Positions 43,446-56,983 are shown, numbered from the stretch's first letter. The stretch is 64,000 nt of DNA from Neolentinus lepideus HHB14362 ss-1 (GCA_001632425.1 KV425567.1:62001-126000), one strand, 5' to 3'. Notes: generated by a model from the sequence alone, not told the origin. Numbers and translations are program-made.

Positions 43446-44810
43446 CTAGAAGCCAAATATCTCGTCTATCTCATCTGTTTGCTTTCGTTTCTTGGACTTT
43501 CCGTTTATAGGCGCGTGACTTTTTGTGGTCTTCCTTTTCGCAGAGCTTGCATGCCGCGGGGGACTTGTTTCTGCCATCTTTACGACCTTGGGTGTGAACA
43601 CAGCCCGGTGGGGGTCACTTCGAGTTAAGGGCGTAAAACCGATCGGGTCAGCTGTAGGCCGTGCATTCCAGTATGTGCCATCGCCCCCGGTTAGTTCAAG
43701 AGGAGCATAACTGTCGAGTCCAGAGTTTGAGGCGCGCGTATGAGACCCTTGTGAGTATGGATCGGAGACGGGCATTCCTAGATCTTCATCTTCAGTAGCT
43801 CGGTTCTGGACCGTGGAGGTTGAGTCGATTGGAATTTTAAGATTTTCGTCGGCAGCGATGCCAGAAGGCTCTTTGACGATGGACCTCGGGACATCTCGGA
43901 GTGCAAGAGACCAAGGTTCGTGCATATCGCTCTCTTTACCCGTGATGACAATAGCTCTTGTCATTTCGTCGGGCTATTGGCATGCTATCAGAGGAAGGAA
44001 ACCTTTCGAAGATTATGTAGACCCACGTGCAGCGATGACAGCAGGGCAGTAGATGTGCGATGCCAATCGCTCAGAACGGGTTGTAGTTCCATCGCAAGTA
44101 TATCTAGCCGTGACGTGATAGAAGTGATGGTGAGCACGAGCTGCACAAAGTAGCCTGATTGCATCGACACGACAAAAAATCTAAGTGCCAAAACCATTGA
44201 AATTACGCCAGAAATATTCAAGAGTATGCTTACCGATAGGCTTCAGCAAGTTGGCGATGACTCTGTGAAAATTCATGAGAATAGGGCAAGGCGCGTGAAC
44301 AAGGCGTATACCTTCATGAGGAGAAATAAGCAAGATGATATCCTCTCCATAATAAAAATCACACATCGACTATCGGGATAGTGCGTCCATGGTCCCTTCA
44401 GAGCCTTCGGACTGTGACATTCAAGGACATATAGGACATATATTGAGTATAGATGGTACTTGGAGGGGTTGGAAAACGTACTTTGCAACAACTGCCAGTC
44501 CGAAGAAAGAGCATCGGAGAAGCTCGAAAAGATTTAGAAGCTCCAGTTCCTGCAGACGTTTGCCGTATTTCCGAACCTCCTCGAGTCGATTCCAAAAGAG
44601 AGCAGAACGGTGTTGATTCTTTCCTTTGTAATACAATCGTTCTAGCAGCCGCACCTCATCGCCGTGAGACACGAGGAGACTCTGCAATTTACGACCACAG
44701 TTTTTGAGATCCTTCAGTGCAGCATCAACGGCATCGCAAGCTGAGCTTTCTAGGAAAGATCGCGGAGAGCAGATAACTTCAGGAGTCCTGCGGAAACGTC
44801 TAGGAGCCAT
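43446..44810 (-). CDS. NEPRO/RMP64-like nucleolar protein (RNase MRP-associated)
   Basis: The ATG at 44808-44810 begins MAPRRFRRTPEVICSPRSFL. The NEPRO N-terminal domain is recognisable by LLVSHGDEVRLLERLYYKGK and NQHRSALFWNRLEEVRKYGK, followed by RLQELELLNLFELLR. Later exons give YFVQLVLTITSITSRLDILA, MELQPVLSDWHRTSTALL and a disordered acidic/Ser-rich tail. The protein ends in a Lys-rich NLS and a conserved-looking terminus (SKKRKQTDEIDEIFGF). TAG at 43446-43448. Human NEPRO (RMP64) is a nucleolar subunit associated with RNase MRP, which processes pre-rRNA. It shares a 180-bp divergent promoter with the beta-adaptin gene. Assignment rests on the N-terminal motif and the C-terminal DEIDEIFG. 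Confidence 0.75.
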
Positions 44811-44990
44811 TAAGGGACATCGACAAGGACTTCAAGATAGACCGGCGACTTGGACTCCACTACGCTTCCCGATTTGGTTCCTATGTGAGGTACCGCGTCT
44901 TCTTCAGCTTCAAGCTCAAGCTTCACATAGACGACGCTGGCGGGGTCAAGACTTGTTACATCGGATACCTTCTGAGCTGACGCTTCTGCT
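44811..44990. promoter_or_regulatory. Bidirectional promoter, NEPRO / beta-adaptin
   Basis: 180 bp between two divergent ATGs. No TATA box was recognised. Confidence 0.55.
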
Positions 44991-47634
44991 ATGAGCTCCC
45001 AGGCAGGTCAAGATGCGAAGTTCTTCCAGAGAGGAAAGATTCAGGTAGGTGCGGAATGCATCATTGACATTCCGAGAGAGCCGTGATTAAGGAGTGTTGC
45101 AGGAATTCCGCGCCGAACTTCAGGCGGCGGAGGTGAAGGACAAGAAGTTTATCAAACGAAGAACTGTCTTGAAGAAGATTGTGGCGAATATAACCATGGG
45201 CAACGACAGTCAGTTTACCCATTTTCATCTCGCACGGTGTGTTACTGAAGGCAGAACAGTGTCACCCTTGTTCCCTGATGTCGTGCAGTGCTTAGGCACG
45301 CCCCTTCTAGAGATCAAGAAGAGTAAGTCAATTAGCAAGCGTATCTCCTTCCCACCCTTACCGAAGGACATAGTGGTGTACCTGTTTCTTGTTAGCTACG
45401 GCAAGTCGAAGCCGGACCAGATACACATAGTTATCCCTAGGTTCCTAGAGGCGAGTCTCATTTCTCGTGAGGTTGATCTTCATCCACGAACAAGTGGTTT
45501 CCATGCAGGATTGCAATGACCGGAACCCGCTCATCCGAGCCTTGGCTATCCGCACCATGTCCTACATCCCAATACCCGTTGTTACGGAGGCATTGACGGA
45601 ACAACTACGACACTGCTTAAAAGACAGAGACCCGTATGTCCGCAAGACTGCTGCCATTTGTGTCGCGAAGGTGTACACTGCCGACCCTCGAAAAGCGGAG
45701 AAGGCTGGTTTCGTGGAAATGCTTAGGGACTTGCTACTGGATCCTAATGCTACGGTCGTATCGAACGCTGTTGCTGCCTTGACGGAGATTGGTGATCGAC
45801 CAGACGGCGTGTTCTTCAAACTCAACTTGACCATAGCCAATAAGCTCCTTGCTGCCATCGGTGAGAGTTCAGAGTGAGTCTTCTTTACTTCGATTGCTGA
45901 GACTTAGTTGTTCATGCCGTACCCAGATGGGGTCAAATATATATTCTCGACTCTTTGCTGCGTTTCGTGCCTGAGAAGCATAGTGAGGCGGACGTGCTGG
46001 CGGAGCGGGTGCTGATCCAGCTGCAGCACGCCAATTCCGCGGTTGTGCTGACTGCAATCAAGATCTTGCTTTATTTGATGAACTACATGGAGAACCGGAG
46101 GCTAATTGAACATATCTGCAAAAAAATGGGCCCGCCACTAGGTATGCCCATTCGGCTTTGACAACCGTCTCCAACTCCTCACGTATGTTCGTCCTAGTTA
46201 CTTTACTTTCTTCTGGTCCCGAGGTCCAGTATGTTGCACTACGAAACATCCTCTTAATCATCCAGCGACGGCCAACAGTCCTCCGAAATGACGTGAAGGT
46301 CTTCTTCTGTAAATATAACGACCCCATCTACGTCAAGCTGGCGAAACTAGAAATCATGTATCGACTGGCACGAGAAGAGAATGCGAAGGAGGTGCTTGCC
46401 GAATTGCAAGAGTGGGTACCACATCAATTCACGGCCTCAGCTCGATCTTATATTACTTTCTCGGCAGATATGCGTCCGAGGTCGACGTTGACTTCGTCCG
46501 GAAGGCCGTACGCTCTATGGGACGCCTCGCGATCAAAGTCGAGCCAGCAGCCGACTTGTGCATCAAAGCTCTCCTCGATCTCATTGAGACGAAAGTGAGT
46601 TACGTCGTTCAAGAGGCGATCATCGTAATCAAGGATATCTTCCGGCGGTACCCCGGTAAGTACGAGGGGATCATACCGACGCTGTGCGAGCATCTGGATG
46701 CGTTGGACGAGCCGGAAGCAAAGGCTGCGATGATTTGGATTGTGGGGCAATATGCGGATCGGATGGATAATGCGGATGAGTTGCTGGATGATTTGGTTTA
46801 TACGTTCTTGGAAGAACCTGTGGAGGTTCGTACTCATCCCACCAGCGCGTGGACTGACTGACTGATGGTTCATGAATGACAGGTTCAACTGGCGCTCCTC
46901 ACAGCATCGGTTAAGCTATTTATCTACAAGTCCAAGTCTGAAAAGGCGAAAGAATTAGTTCACAGAGTACTCAAATGGACGACGGAGGAGATCGATAACC
47001 CCGACTTGCGAGATAGAGGGTTCATGTACTGGCGGTTGCTTGCGATCAATCCAGGAGTAGCTGGAGAGATCGTGTTAGCGGAGAAGCCTGCTATCACGAC
47101 GGATAGTGACAGGATGGACAGAGGTGCATTGGATCAGCTCTTGTTACATACGGGTACACTTGGAAGCATTTACCATAAGAACCCTGAGGCGAGTTCTCGC
47201 GAATTTCCTTACCCCGGTATGATATTCACATTTTTTCGCAGACGTTTATTCGGAACGCAGCCGCAAGGGCGTTGGCGGACACCCCAGCGCTGAACCCCAA
47301 TTCTCGAGCGGTCCTCGTTCCTATAACGCGGACACAGCTCCCGCCAGCGGTCATTAACATTCCTGGCCCAGGTCCGAACGAGCCCGGGAACCAGAAACCT
47401 GAGCCGCCGTTACCGGCGAAACCTGCCCCTCCCCTGCCGACAGAGGATGAGGACGCAGCGGAGGGAGGCGGAGGCGAAGACGATGAGAGTGAGAGAGTGC
47501 TGAGCCCGGTCGCGGTCCAGGGAGATGCTGTCGCTGATCCATACTCAGGGCTGGATCAGCTGGGTACGTTGAGTGCGGGAGGGTATTCGGCGGACAATCC
47601 TAGGCCGAAAGAGGATGATGACTTGCTGTTCTGA
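44991..47634 (+). CDS. Beta-adaptin, AP-1/AP-2 clathrin adaptor large subunit
   Basis: The beta subunit forms part of the AP trunk and binds dileucine cargo and clathrin at Golgi/endosomes (AP-1) or the plasma membrane (AP-2). The ATG at 44991 begins [18 protein letters not shown]. Then come [147 protein letters not shown] and [20 protein letters not shown]. These are HEAT-repeat blocks of beta-adaptin. A Pro/Glu-rich hinge follows ([20 protein letters not shown]), and the protein stops at [16 protein letters not shown] plus EDDDLLF, with TGA at 47632-47634. There is no appendage (ear) domain. About eight exons. AP-1 and AP-2 cannot be separated by eye. Confidence 0.93.
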
Positions 47635-47765
47635 GGTGGACATAGTACTGACATTGGTTACAGTTGTGTTGCTTTCATTATCAAGTTACTAGTGAACAAA
47701 TTATGATGTATACCCCTGCGCCATCAATTGAATCAAAGACAACATAGATTGTGAGATGTGGATGA

Positions 47766-48833
47766 TCATCGGTTCAACATTGTGTCAATCTTATCGGAAA
47801 CCTTGGACGATATGCTCTTGGGTCGCAACGAGTTGTAGTGCTAGTATACCAAGGACTAATTGTCAGGGACAAAGGAGATATGCCCGTGGGCACTCACCTC
47901 GCCGAGGCCAAACATCCTGCGGTGGAAACTGATCCTAACAGCCTTTGTATGTTTATCATAAGGATCTCTGGGTGCGCCCGCTGGGTCGTGAACTACAATC
48001 GGCGGAGAGCCGCCTTGGACGACATGGATGGGCATGCCGTACACTCTCGCAAGAGCGAGGATCTCAGGCTCCCCACCCCAGGCACCCGTACTGCGTATGT
48101 CGTGGCAGTACTTCTGAAATTGGACGGGGGTCATGAATCCAGCATCGCCTGCATCAGGGGCGTCCTCGCCCAACGCGGAGGGGAGGAAGGGGATGAAGTC
48201 GTCGGGGTGTGCGGCGATGTAATCCGCGGCAGCTTCGCGTGTGGTGGTGTAGGTTGCTTTTGAGGAGGGAAGGAGTCCGAGTAGTTCGAGTTGGTCTGCG
48301 ACAGCTGAAAAGAGACAGTGGCCATCGGGGTTGATCTGGGAAGTCAACATACAGGCGTTAAGGGAGATGGGTTCGGAAAGAAAGCGAGGACGCGCCTGGT
48401 GCATCTCGAGACCCAGCTCATCGCAGACACTCTTGATCGCAGCCTCCTCTGCTTTCGTCTCTTGGTCTATTCGTGCCGCGGCTTCGACATCGCCTTCTCC
48501 TAGCTGCTCGAGCAATGCAGCAGCTTTCCGAGTCTAATTTTCGTCCAGATCACGTCGAGAGGATGAATTACAACCACATACCTGGCGAGCCTGATATCGA
48601 CTCTTGGGATCTTTCTTTGACAGAGGGGACTGTGCGGCCTCTGTAACTTGAATTTCGTTTAAGACAGCTGCGGACTCCATCTGGATGGATTGGTCGTTTG
48701 AATCGAGGTGAGCCATGAGCTGGTCCATGAGATCGTCGTCGGCCATGTCAGACTCTAACTGTACTGGATATGTTTCAATTTTTTTTGGTGTTGGAGAGAG
48801 TGCTTTCTTGTTTTTGTTGCGTTTTGCACCCAT
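47766..48833 (-). CDS. OTU2: OTU-family deubiquitinase (Otu2/OTUD6 type)
   Basis: OTUD6/Otu2 enzymes are cysteine proteases that remove ubiquitin from, among others, 40S ribosomal proteins. The ATG at 48831-48833 begins MGAKRNKNKKALSPTPKK; a GTG five codons upstream is not used. The N-terminal half is a charged helix (SKKDPKSRYQARQ, then RIDQETKAEEAAIKSVCDEL). The OTU domain has the catalytic Asp-Gly-His-Cys in INPDGHCLFSAVADQLELLG, then TREAAADYIAAHPDDFIPFL, FQKYCHDIRSTGAWGGEPEI, LALARVYGMPIHVVQ and, after an intron, the catalytic histidine in HYNSLRP. TGA at 47766-47768. All catalytic residues are present. Four or five exons. It converges with beta-adaptin (131 bp between stops). Confidence 0.93.
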
Positions 48834-48959
48834 CGAGGAAGACGACACGGATTAGATCTTATCTTATCATAATAATAATAGTACTCTCTCCTGCCATGAT
48901 AATATTATTATTAGTAATTACGACGGAACCACTCCTCTAAGCTCTTCACTCATAGTGTC
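48834..48959. promoter_or_regulatory. AT-rich bidirectional promoter, OTU2 / aldo-keto reductase
   Basis: 126 bp between divergent ATGs, with a core of (TAA)n/(ATT)n runs at about 48860-48920 (ATAATAATAATAG and ATAATATTATTATTAG). Such an AT-rich core is likely nucleosome-free and may serve both directions. Confidence 0.6.
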
Positions 48960-50485
<1,526 letters not shown>

Positions 50486-51596
50486 GTGGAAGTCTGGGAC
50501 AGAGGTGAGCTGGGAGACTGGGTAAGAGGTGCGGTTAAAGCAAGCCGGGATGTGTGTATAAGTCCTGAAGAAGTAAATCGAAAGTGTATGTTAGATGCTG
50601 TGTGGCTGATCGCAAAGAAAATTGGACTACGAAACAGTGATCGGGAGCATGATGCGAGTTGTTCGCACTCAGTAGCAAACAGCGGAGGAGTCACCGCTTT
50701 ATTTTCTGACGTGCGCAGTGAACCTAAGTGTCAGGGGTAAGTGGACAGCCTGCCGGTACTTTTGGCCTAAGGCGTAACCAGTGAGGTGAAAGATGAGCCA
50801 TAACCAATGACTGCGCCATTTCTGTAGCCAACACGTCAATATGACTATCCGAGGGTCAGATCTAGAGAATACTCACCTCTTCTCCAAGAGTTCTGATACA
50901 TACTGCACGGACCTACTTTGCTACCGTGGCTGTAACGCCATACTGCCAAGATTTTCAAGAATCCGGAAGACCGCCGACATGTACGTACAATATATGTGCT
51001 AGTGACCAAATGACGGGCAATGATTTCTGCCCAGCAAAGTCGGATCGGATGAGGACCAGTTCCGGACTCCACAAAGGGATTGAGTACCCCATAATCCAGA
51101 AAGACGTCTGCATGCGAAGACGCCCAAGCACCAATTGTGGACTGAACAGCTTATACCCTATCTCGCCATTAGCGGTATATTCTGATGCAATGAACAGAAG
51201 TTACTTGAGCGCTTGCGCTCAGATACTCGACGGTGAATGAAGACTGATATCGGTGGCTGTATATAGATCGGATGCTTTTGCAGCGCTTGGCACAATTCTC
51301 TCGATGGTTGTCTGGAACACGGAAGCAGATTTGAACCACTGAGGGCACAACAGAAATTTGGACCCGTGTCCCGTCCCGTGGAACAAAAACAAGGTCACCG
51401 ATCAGGACACAGCACCGCCACTGATTACGTAATGGCAGATCACTCATAGGCGGTGAGATCTGTGGAGATTTCCTTGCTTTTCTGACCTAGAATTCCACCG
51501 CGGTACCGACCGCGGTTTCTGATCCTTTTGTCGTCCTAGTCGTGCCCTTCCCTTTTGCTTACGGTTACTTATACTCCTTCGTCAACGTAAAGATAT
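50486..51596. other. Intergenic region, 1.1 kb
   Basis: No supported gene or repeat. It holds the 3' region of the aldo-keto reductase and the promoter of the SmgGDS gene. The frames within are short, have no family similarity and lie in no coherent splice pattern. Confidence 0.5.
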
Positions 51597-54517
51597 ATGG
51601 CTAGTCCGAGCGCCGTTCCCAACGCAGACGAGTGTCGGCGAGCCGCCAGGAAGCTTGGGGACCTCCTGGCCCAGCTGCCCCTGGACGAGGGCGGGCAATG
51701 GCAGGAGATCGAAATTACCTCTCGTAACTTAGCGAACGGACTCAGAGTCAAGGGTGGACCGGGTGAGTGCCGTAATTCTCGTTTTCCCGCGGCAACATAG
51801 TGTTTCTCCCCGCGGTTTGGATCGTTGTGGATGCAATGACATTAACCACACATTGATATATGTATGGACTATGTGCGGATGCCTACGTTCTCTGCACCCG
51901 CGACGCCGCGTTGTTTCCCTTACTCTTCGTGTCAGACTAGTTCACCGATCCTTGGGGCACTCCTTTCTACAAGGAATGACCCAGGGCTTCAACAATATCA
52001 GCACTTCCCTACCTAAATACTTCTACTAATGATTATATGATGTCAGTGGACAGTCACACGACACTAGGCAAGACACTACTACCCCAGACCCTCACATCGC
52101 TTCTTAAGAGTGCCATCAATGAGTCTGTCCCGGACCCCACACGCAGAGATGCTGTATACGAAATCCTGCGTGTCGGTGCCAACTTATGCATGGACCATGG
52201 TGCGTCCCGTTATGTTGCGCTAGCTCAGACCGCAAACCGTACCTACAGATGACAACAGAGGATTTCTCCTTGAAGCTGGCTTTCCTCAAACTGTGGTTTC
52301 TCTGCTGGAAGGTTATACCGAGTCTATACCCTCAAACAGATATTGTGGAGATCCAGCACCCTTTGCTAATCCTGATTTACGAGTAATCAAAACTGCCATA
52401 GGGGTGTTATTGAATTGCAGTATTGATTACGGTAAGGAAGTTCAGAATTACTCTGTATTTTACGGGTCTGATGGAAATGCAGAACCGGTCAAGTCTCGTC
52501 TCATTGCACTGGAGGCGGCTGTTACGATATTGCGTTTATCAGCAGCCATCTATCCTCCAGGCTCATGGATGACAGCCCAATCCCCTGCGGAATCCTCAGA
52601 AGGCGACCTTCTCGAGTCCTGGAATATGCGCAGCGGTCTATCTAGCTGGGCTTGGAGAGCTATTTCAGAACTGAGAGAAGATAGTAAGACCATTCTCACC
52701 CAAAAGTGCTGCTTACTAATAACATCAATGATGCTTTGCATTCTCAAGACAGGCAAACGTTCAGCCCGGACGTACTTCCTCTCATCGTGACACCTCTTCT
52801 CGCATTTATACCGCCACATGGATCCCCTAGTGGTGTCTTCGTAAAGCCTGAAACGTCATCCACAAGGCGTGCATTGCTTCAAGTTGACTTTGAATGTCTA
52901 GAAGAGGTATGCTCGTTAATCGAAGCACTGGTACTCGATGTCGAAGACATCCGGCTGGCTCTCGCTCGGAGTACAAACATCAACGGGAGCGCTGGTGCCC
53001 AATCGAGTCTTGCCGCTATTTTGGACTTCATAGAAAGAGGAGAACATCCTCCAGTCTGGAACACCGAGTACTCTGAGGAGGAGCGGGCAAGCCGGGTTCG
53101 TAGCTTTGGCATGTACAAAGCTGCTTTGGTCAAGGTCATCGTTGAGGTCGCCGGAGACGACAAGAACGAGGATGTGCTGTGGGAGAAGGGCGCTGGTGAT
53201 GATACATTCGTTGGCAGGATGGTGTCGTGGATCAGGACACACAAGGATTTGACTACAGAAAACGCAAGAGACGACTTAATAATATGTTCCACCTTGAGCC
53301 TGGGAAACATCTTGAGACAAGGTATATACTTCGTCTTCTATGATACACAGGACATTTATTCAATTACGTTCAAAATGGTCATTAGAGAGACACGCATCGT
53401 CGCTAGTCGAGGCTCCCATATCGCTCATACCCGATCTACTCTCCATGTTGGAGCCCGACGCGGATATCAAAGTCAAGCACGGAGTTGTTGGTTTGCTAAA
53501 GCAGATGTCACACACTCCTCGTGTACGACCAACACTTGGCAGCTCTGGTGTCTTGCAAAAGCTTGCTCACTCTCAGGTATGGGCTGAAAAGTCCGATATG
53601 GCAGAAATCGTCGAAGTTTCTGCGATAGGTGTCGCGAAGCACCTGTGCACAGGCATCGGTGAGCTGTACGGCGATTCAGCATCCGTTGAAGCTAATCGCA
53701 CCTTACGTATCAGCGGAGAACTCATGCCATCTAGTGCTACCGGTTGATGACCAGGATCCGGAGCTTACAGCTGCCGATCAAATCCTGGCATTAGTTCGTC
53801 GGTCCGACTCGATTGCAGTAAAGAGCGAGGGGACCCGGGTCTTCGTCCAAGTTATTAAGAGTCTTTGGTCCTCGGATGCAGCATCAGGTTCCGACATGCG
53901 TAGACAGAACGCCCGAAAGGCCGTTGTCATTCCTGAAGTCGCAGCTGCCCTTGCACAGCTCGTCGGAAGAAGTAGGAAATACCCTATACTTATCAACGAG
54001 GGAGTAGTGGCTTTGACGTTGCTCAGTATGTTCCCCGGTGGTGGTAAGTTGTATCTCTTTATTCACGGTTAACGAGATACTCATATATCGAATAGGCAAG
54101 ATTGTCGTCGATGCCGTGTTGAATCCTCTGCCCCAAGAGGTTAGTCTTCGTCAGTCCAAACCACTGGCCTCGGCATCCAATCCGACGTCTGCATCGACCG
54201 GGAGTGCATCCTCGTCTCCAATCGTGGTAGGCCCCACCCGAGCTCTCGACATGCTGACCACCGTGTTGAAGAGTCCTGAGACTCCACCCCTTATTCCTGT
54301 TGAGGTCCGAGCCAATGTTTGCTCGTTGCTTGGACAACTTGGAAAGAAGGGTACCGTGAACGAAGACGATCATAGAGCTGCGGACGTCGATAAGGTGAAG
54401 TCTGCCACCCGCGAGCTGCTAGAGTCTTCAGCGCGGATTTCAGGAGGCAATGGAGGTGCTCTCATGAGTGGCGCAGCGAAGAAAGCCTTGGATGCATGGG
54501 CTGCTGGCTCGTCATGA
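51597..54517 (+). CDS. Armadillo-repeat Rap1/Rho GDP dissociation stimulator (SmgGDS)
   Basis: SmgGDS is an ARM-repeat chaperone and exchange factor for prenylated small GTPases. The ATG at 51597 begins MASPSAVPNADECRRAARKL. Then come LDEGGQWQEIEITSRNLANG, LKSAINESVPDPTRRDAVYE, ILRVGANLCMDH joined to DNRGFLLEAGFPQTVVSLLE, and GDPAPFANPDLRVIKTAIGV. Further on are EPVKSRLIALEAAVTILRLS, DFECLEEVCSLIEALVLDVE, HPPVWNTEYSEEERASRVRS, a set of helical ARM-like repeats, and VRANVCSLLGQLGKKG near the end (TGA at 54515-54517). Many short introns. The N-terminal block with the LLEAGFPQ and LLNCSIDY patterns is what points to SmgGDS, while the ARM fold itself is common. Confidence 0.8.
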
Positions 54518-54635
54518 TATTTTTTTGGTAGATTATTTTTGGTTCACCGGTCGGTTATTGACATTCCTCTCCTCTGTGTGATACCGATGTATATCTGTAG
54601 ACATGACAAAATCATGACTTTGCGCTGCTAGCCAC
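54518..54635. other. Spacer between SmgGDS and the MITE
   Basis: The SmgGDS 3'-UTR runs up to the TA at 54636 that precedes the foldback element. Nothing else was seen. Confidence 0.5.
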
Positions 54636-54637
54636 TA

Positions 54638-54673
54638 GCCTAACTCAATAATTTTGGCTGATAGCCTCCAGCT
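54638..54673 (+). repeat. Left terminal inverted repeat of the MITE
   Basis: It begins GCC-TA-ACTCAAT and continues into TTTTGGCTGATAGCCTCCAG. It pairs with 55227-55259, with a three-base insertion (AAT) on this side. Confidence 0.85.
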
Positions 54674-55226
54674 GATAGCTTTGCTGGAACCGCTGTGCCG
54701 ATAATATGTGGAACGGCACTGAGGTATCAGCCAGCTAAGAATTGAGCGCTGCAGCTGATACACCAGCTCACAGATGCCTCTCGCGTCTCGGCTGTTTCCG
54801 GCTATCGAGATGCTGTCAGACATCGGACGCTCATTGGTCGATCAGAGAGCTCGCGTGTCTTTTTCAAACTCCGCCCTCGTAAGGCGCAGGTATCACGGCG
54901 GGCAAAGCATGTGTCGAATCGCGCGGTGGCGCAGAATCTCACCTGTCGAATTCCTCCGCCAGGAGCGCACGTGGTTCTTACAGGCGTCAGCCGGGTGGCT
55001 GCCGCGGCATCTCGGAAGCACACTGCCGGAGGAATTCGACAGGTGCAGGTGAGTCGACATGATGTCGAATTTCTGTGCCACCGCGCGATTCAACACATGC
55101 TTTGCCCGCCGTGTATCAGCTGGAAAAGTTGCTCCTCGACGAGCTGATAGAATTGGCCTGGCTGATAGCTTTCAGTGAGATTGAATATGAGATCGCCGCT
55201 CGGCAGGGACCCCGAAAGAGCTCAAA

Positions 55227-55259
55227 AGCTGGAGGCTATCAGCCAAAATTGAGTCTGGC
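55227..55259 (-). repeat. Right terminal inverted repeat of the MITE
   Basis: This is the complement of the left repeat: CTGGAGGCTATCAGCCAAAA followed by TTGAGTCTGGC, then TA. Confidence 0.85.
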
Positions 55260-55261
55260 TA

Positions 55262-55651
55262 CTACTTCAGTTCTGGTCAAGGCCGTCCCATGCTTACGTA
55301 GATTGTCGCGTCGCTGTCAACGTTAGCAGGTCTCGGTCTTGCCAACGCCAGTGATAGGCACCTTCGCTCATTCTCGGGCTCTCGGTCTGTTGCGGGTCTC
55401 TTTCACTCTCGCTATCGTCTATTAGGTGCCGGGCGCGGTCTCGCCTTATCCGTTACTTCAAGCTTCAAGTTCCAGTGTCTTTCGTGTTGTACAGACTAAT
55501 ATACAGACCGAGTGCAGACGGCTCTACGGTCCGGCGGCTCGTCACATGAAAGGCTCATGTGTTTGTTACCTAGTACTCAACGTACACTCGATGTGTTTCG
55601 CAGTTGCCAGAGTACCCTTTTCTTCAGACCGCATGCTTGCCTCGCCAAAAC
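55262..55651. promoter_or_regulatory. Upstream region of the enoyl-CoA isomerase gene
   Basis: 390 bp between the MITE and the ATG, with T/C-rich stretches near 55360-55420. The MITE insertion leaves this as the only private promoter space. Confidence 0.45.
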
Positions 55652-56983
55652 ATGAGCACTATAGCTGTTGATGTTTCCCAAGGAATTGCCACTATTACTT
55701 TCAACCGGCCGAAGAGTCTCAATGCTCTAACAGCGGATGGTCAGGCACGATTCACGAACTGCGGACAGCAGGATCTGGAATCGCCTCCTTTAACGACCGT
55801 GTTCTTCAGATTATACGTTCTTCGCAGAAGCCTTGAGAGAAATAGATAAAAGAGAGGATGTTTACGTGACAATTTGGCAAGGTGGGCGTTCACTGGAGAC
55901 CACAACAGCACGCACTAGGCGCTCATATGTCAGGATATAAATAGCTACAGGCACCTGGTTCTGCTCGTTCGTGCTCTATTATTCTATTCCGCATGATCTG
56001 CGTCCTAGAATGTAGAGGACAGGGGAACGAATGTGAAGAAAACTGACCACGCTCCGAGTGGCGCGCAGGCAACAAATGTTCGTCAGCAATTTTTGGCCGC
56101 AGTCGCTGGGACCAGTACAGATTGTGGCCGAGCGGTAAGTGGGCCCAGAACTGTAGAATGACCTATATCAGTGCTAATCAATCAGCCTTAGCTTTATTCT
56201 CATCGCAAACTACTAGTTGCTGCTCTTAATGGGCCGGTATTGGGTACATATTCCCCGTTTGGATATCACAAATGAAGATGACTGACGTGAAGAGTGGCTG
56301 AAGGTATTGCCGCAGGTATATTCTAATATAGTCGCATCTTTTGCAAGTGTCCTGAAATCAGCAGCATTTCTGGGCCACTGCGATTTCGTATATTGCATGC
56401 CAAACGCATGGCTGGCGGTGCCCTTCACCTTTATGGGTGAGTGCTGGTTCCTGCGCAGGCTGAACTCCGAGATGAATACTGCCCGTCCACACTAAGGCAT
56501 TGTTGCTGAAGGTGGTGCTAGCGTCACCTTTGTGAACAGAAGTCAGTAGATCTTCATAGGATTCGCTTATACTCATTATCACCATATCTTGCGGCAGTGG
56601 GCCTCGCAAGAGCAAACGAAGTACTCATTCTGGGTCAGAAGAAGACTGCGGAAGAGCTTCTGCAGTGCGGATTTGTGAAGTCAGTCTCGATATTGAAGTG
56701 CTGTTCATTTACTGATCCAAAAGATAGTCGCATATTTACGCAGCAGGATGTCCCCAGTTTTCATGCTGCTGTGCGAGCAACAGTGTTAGAGCAATTGGAC
56801 GGATTGGACTCGACCGCTCTCCTCACAATGAAGAAGCTGATACGACAGGGTCTGAATGATAAAAATGACGCTGACGCTGTGAACCTGCGCGAGAGCTATG
56901 CACAGGCAGAGAGGCTGGCAAGTGGGACACCAAGTGTACGCTTTGCGAAAGTAGCGCGGAAGGAGATAAAGCACAAGTTGTAG
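55652..56983 (+). CDS. Crotonase-family enoyl-CoA isomerase/hydratase
   Basis: Fungal proteins of this type isomerise or hydrate enoyl-CoA in fatty-acid beta-oxidation, usually in peroxisomes. The ATG at 55652 begins MSTIAVDVSQGIATITFNRP with KSLNAL. Splicing gives FFAEALREIDKREDVYVTIW, GTNVKKTDHAPSGAQATNVR, LYSHRKLLVAALNGPVL, VAEGIAAAFLGHCDFVYCMP, NAWLAVPFTFMG, IVAEGGASVTFVNRMGLARA, NEVLILGQKKTAEELLQCGF and FTQQDVPSFHAAVRATVLEQ. These follow the crotonase oxyanion-hole and hexamer-contact pattern. The C-terminus reads RFAKVARKEIKHKL with TAG at 56981-56983. The final HKL resembles a PTS1 variant (S/H-K-L), which fits a peroxisome. About eight introns. Confidence 0.88.

Larger units (their letters stand above)
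54636..55261. mobile_element. Foldback MITE with TA target-site duplication
   Basis: Imperfect terminal inverted repeats of about 35 bp (left 54638-54673, right 55227-55259) share TTTTGGCTGATAGCCTCCAG exactly. The element of about 622 bp is flanked by TA on both sides (54636-54637 and 55260-55261), as for Tc1/mariner-type targets. Internally 54897-54936 and 55071-55110 are 40-bp inverted arms with two mismatches, so the whole element folds into a long hairpin. The heptamer GCTGATA or its complement occurs eight times, four in each half. No transposase is encoded. It must depend on an enzyme supplied elsewhere. Confidence 0.85.

Noticed and set aside
51281..51440. Possible tRNA around a GGTTCAAATCT T-loop-like sequence (minus strand)
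   Set aside because: No A-box at the right distance and no cloverleaf arms could be drawn.
55652..56983. Enoyl-CoA isomerase as a pseudogene because its frame is broken many times
   Set aside because: Every break falls at a GT-AG intron, and the joined blocks are complete and in frame to the stop.
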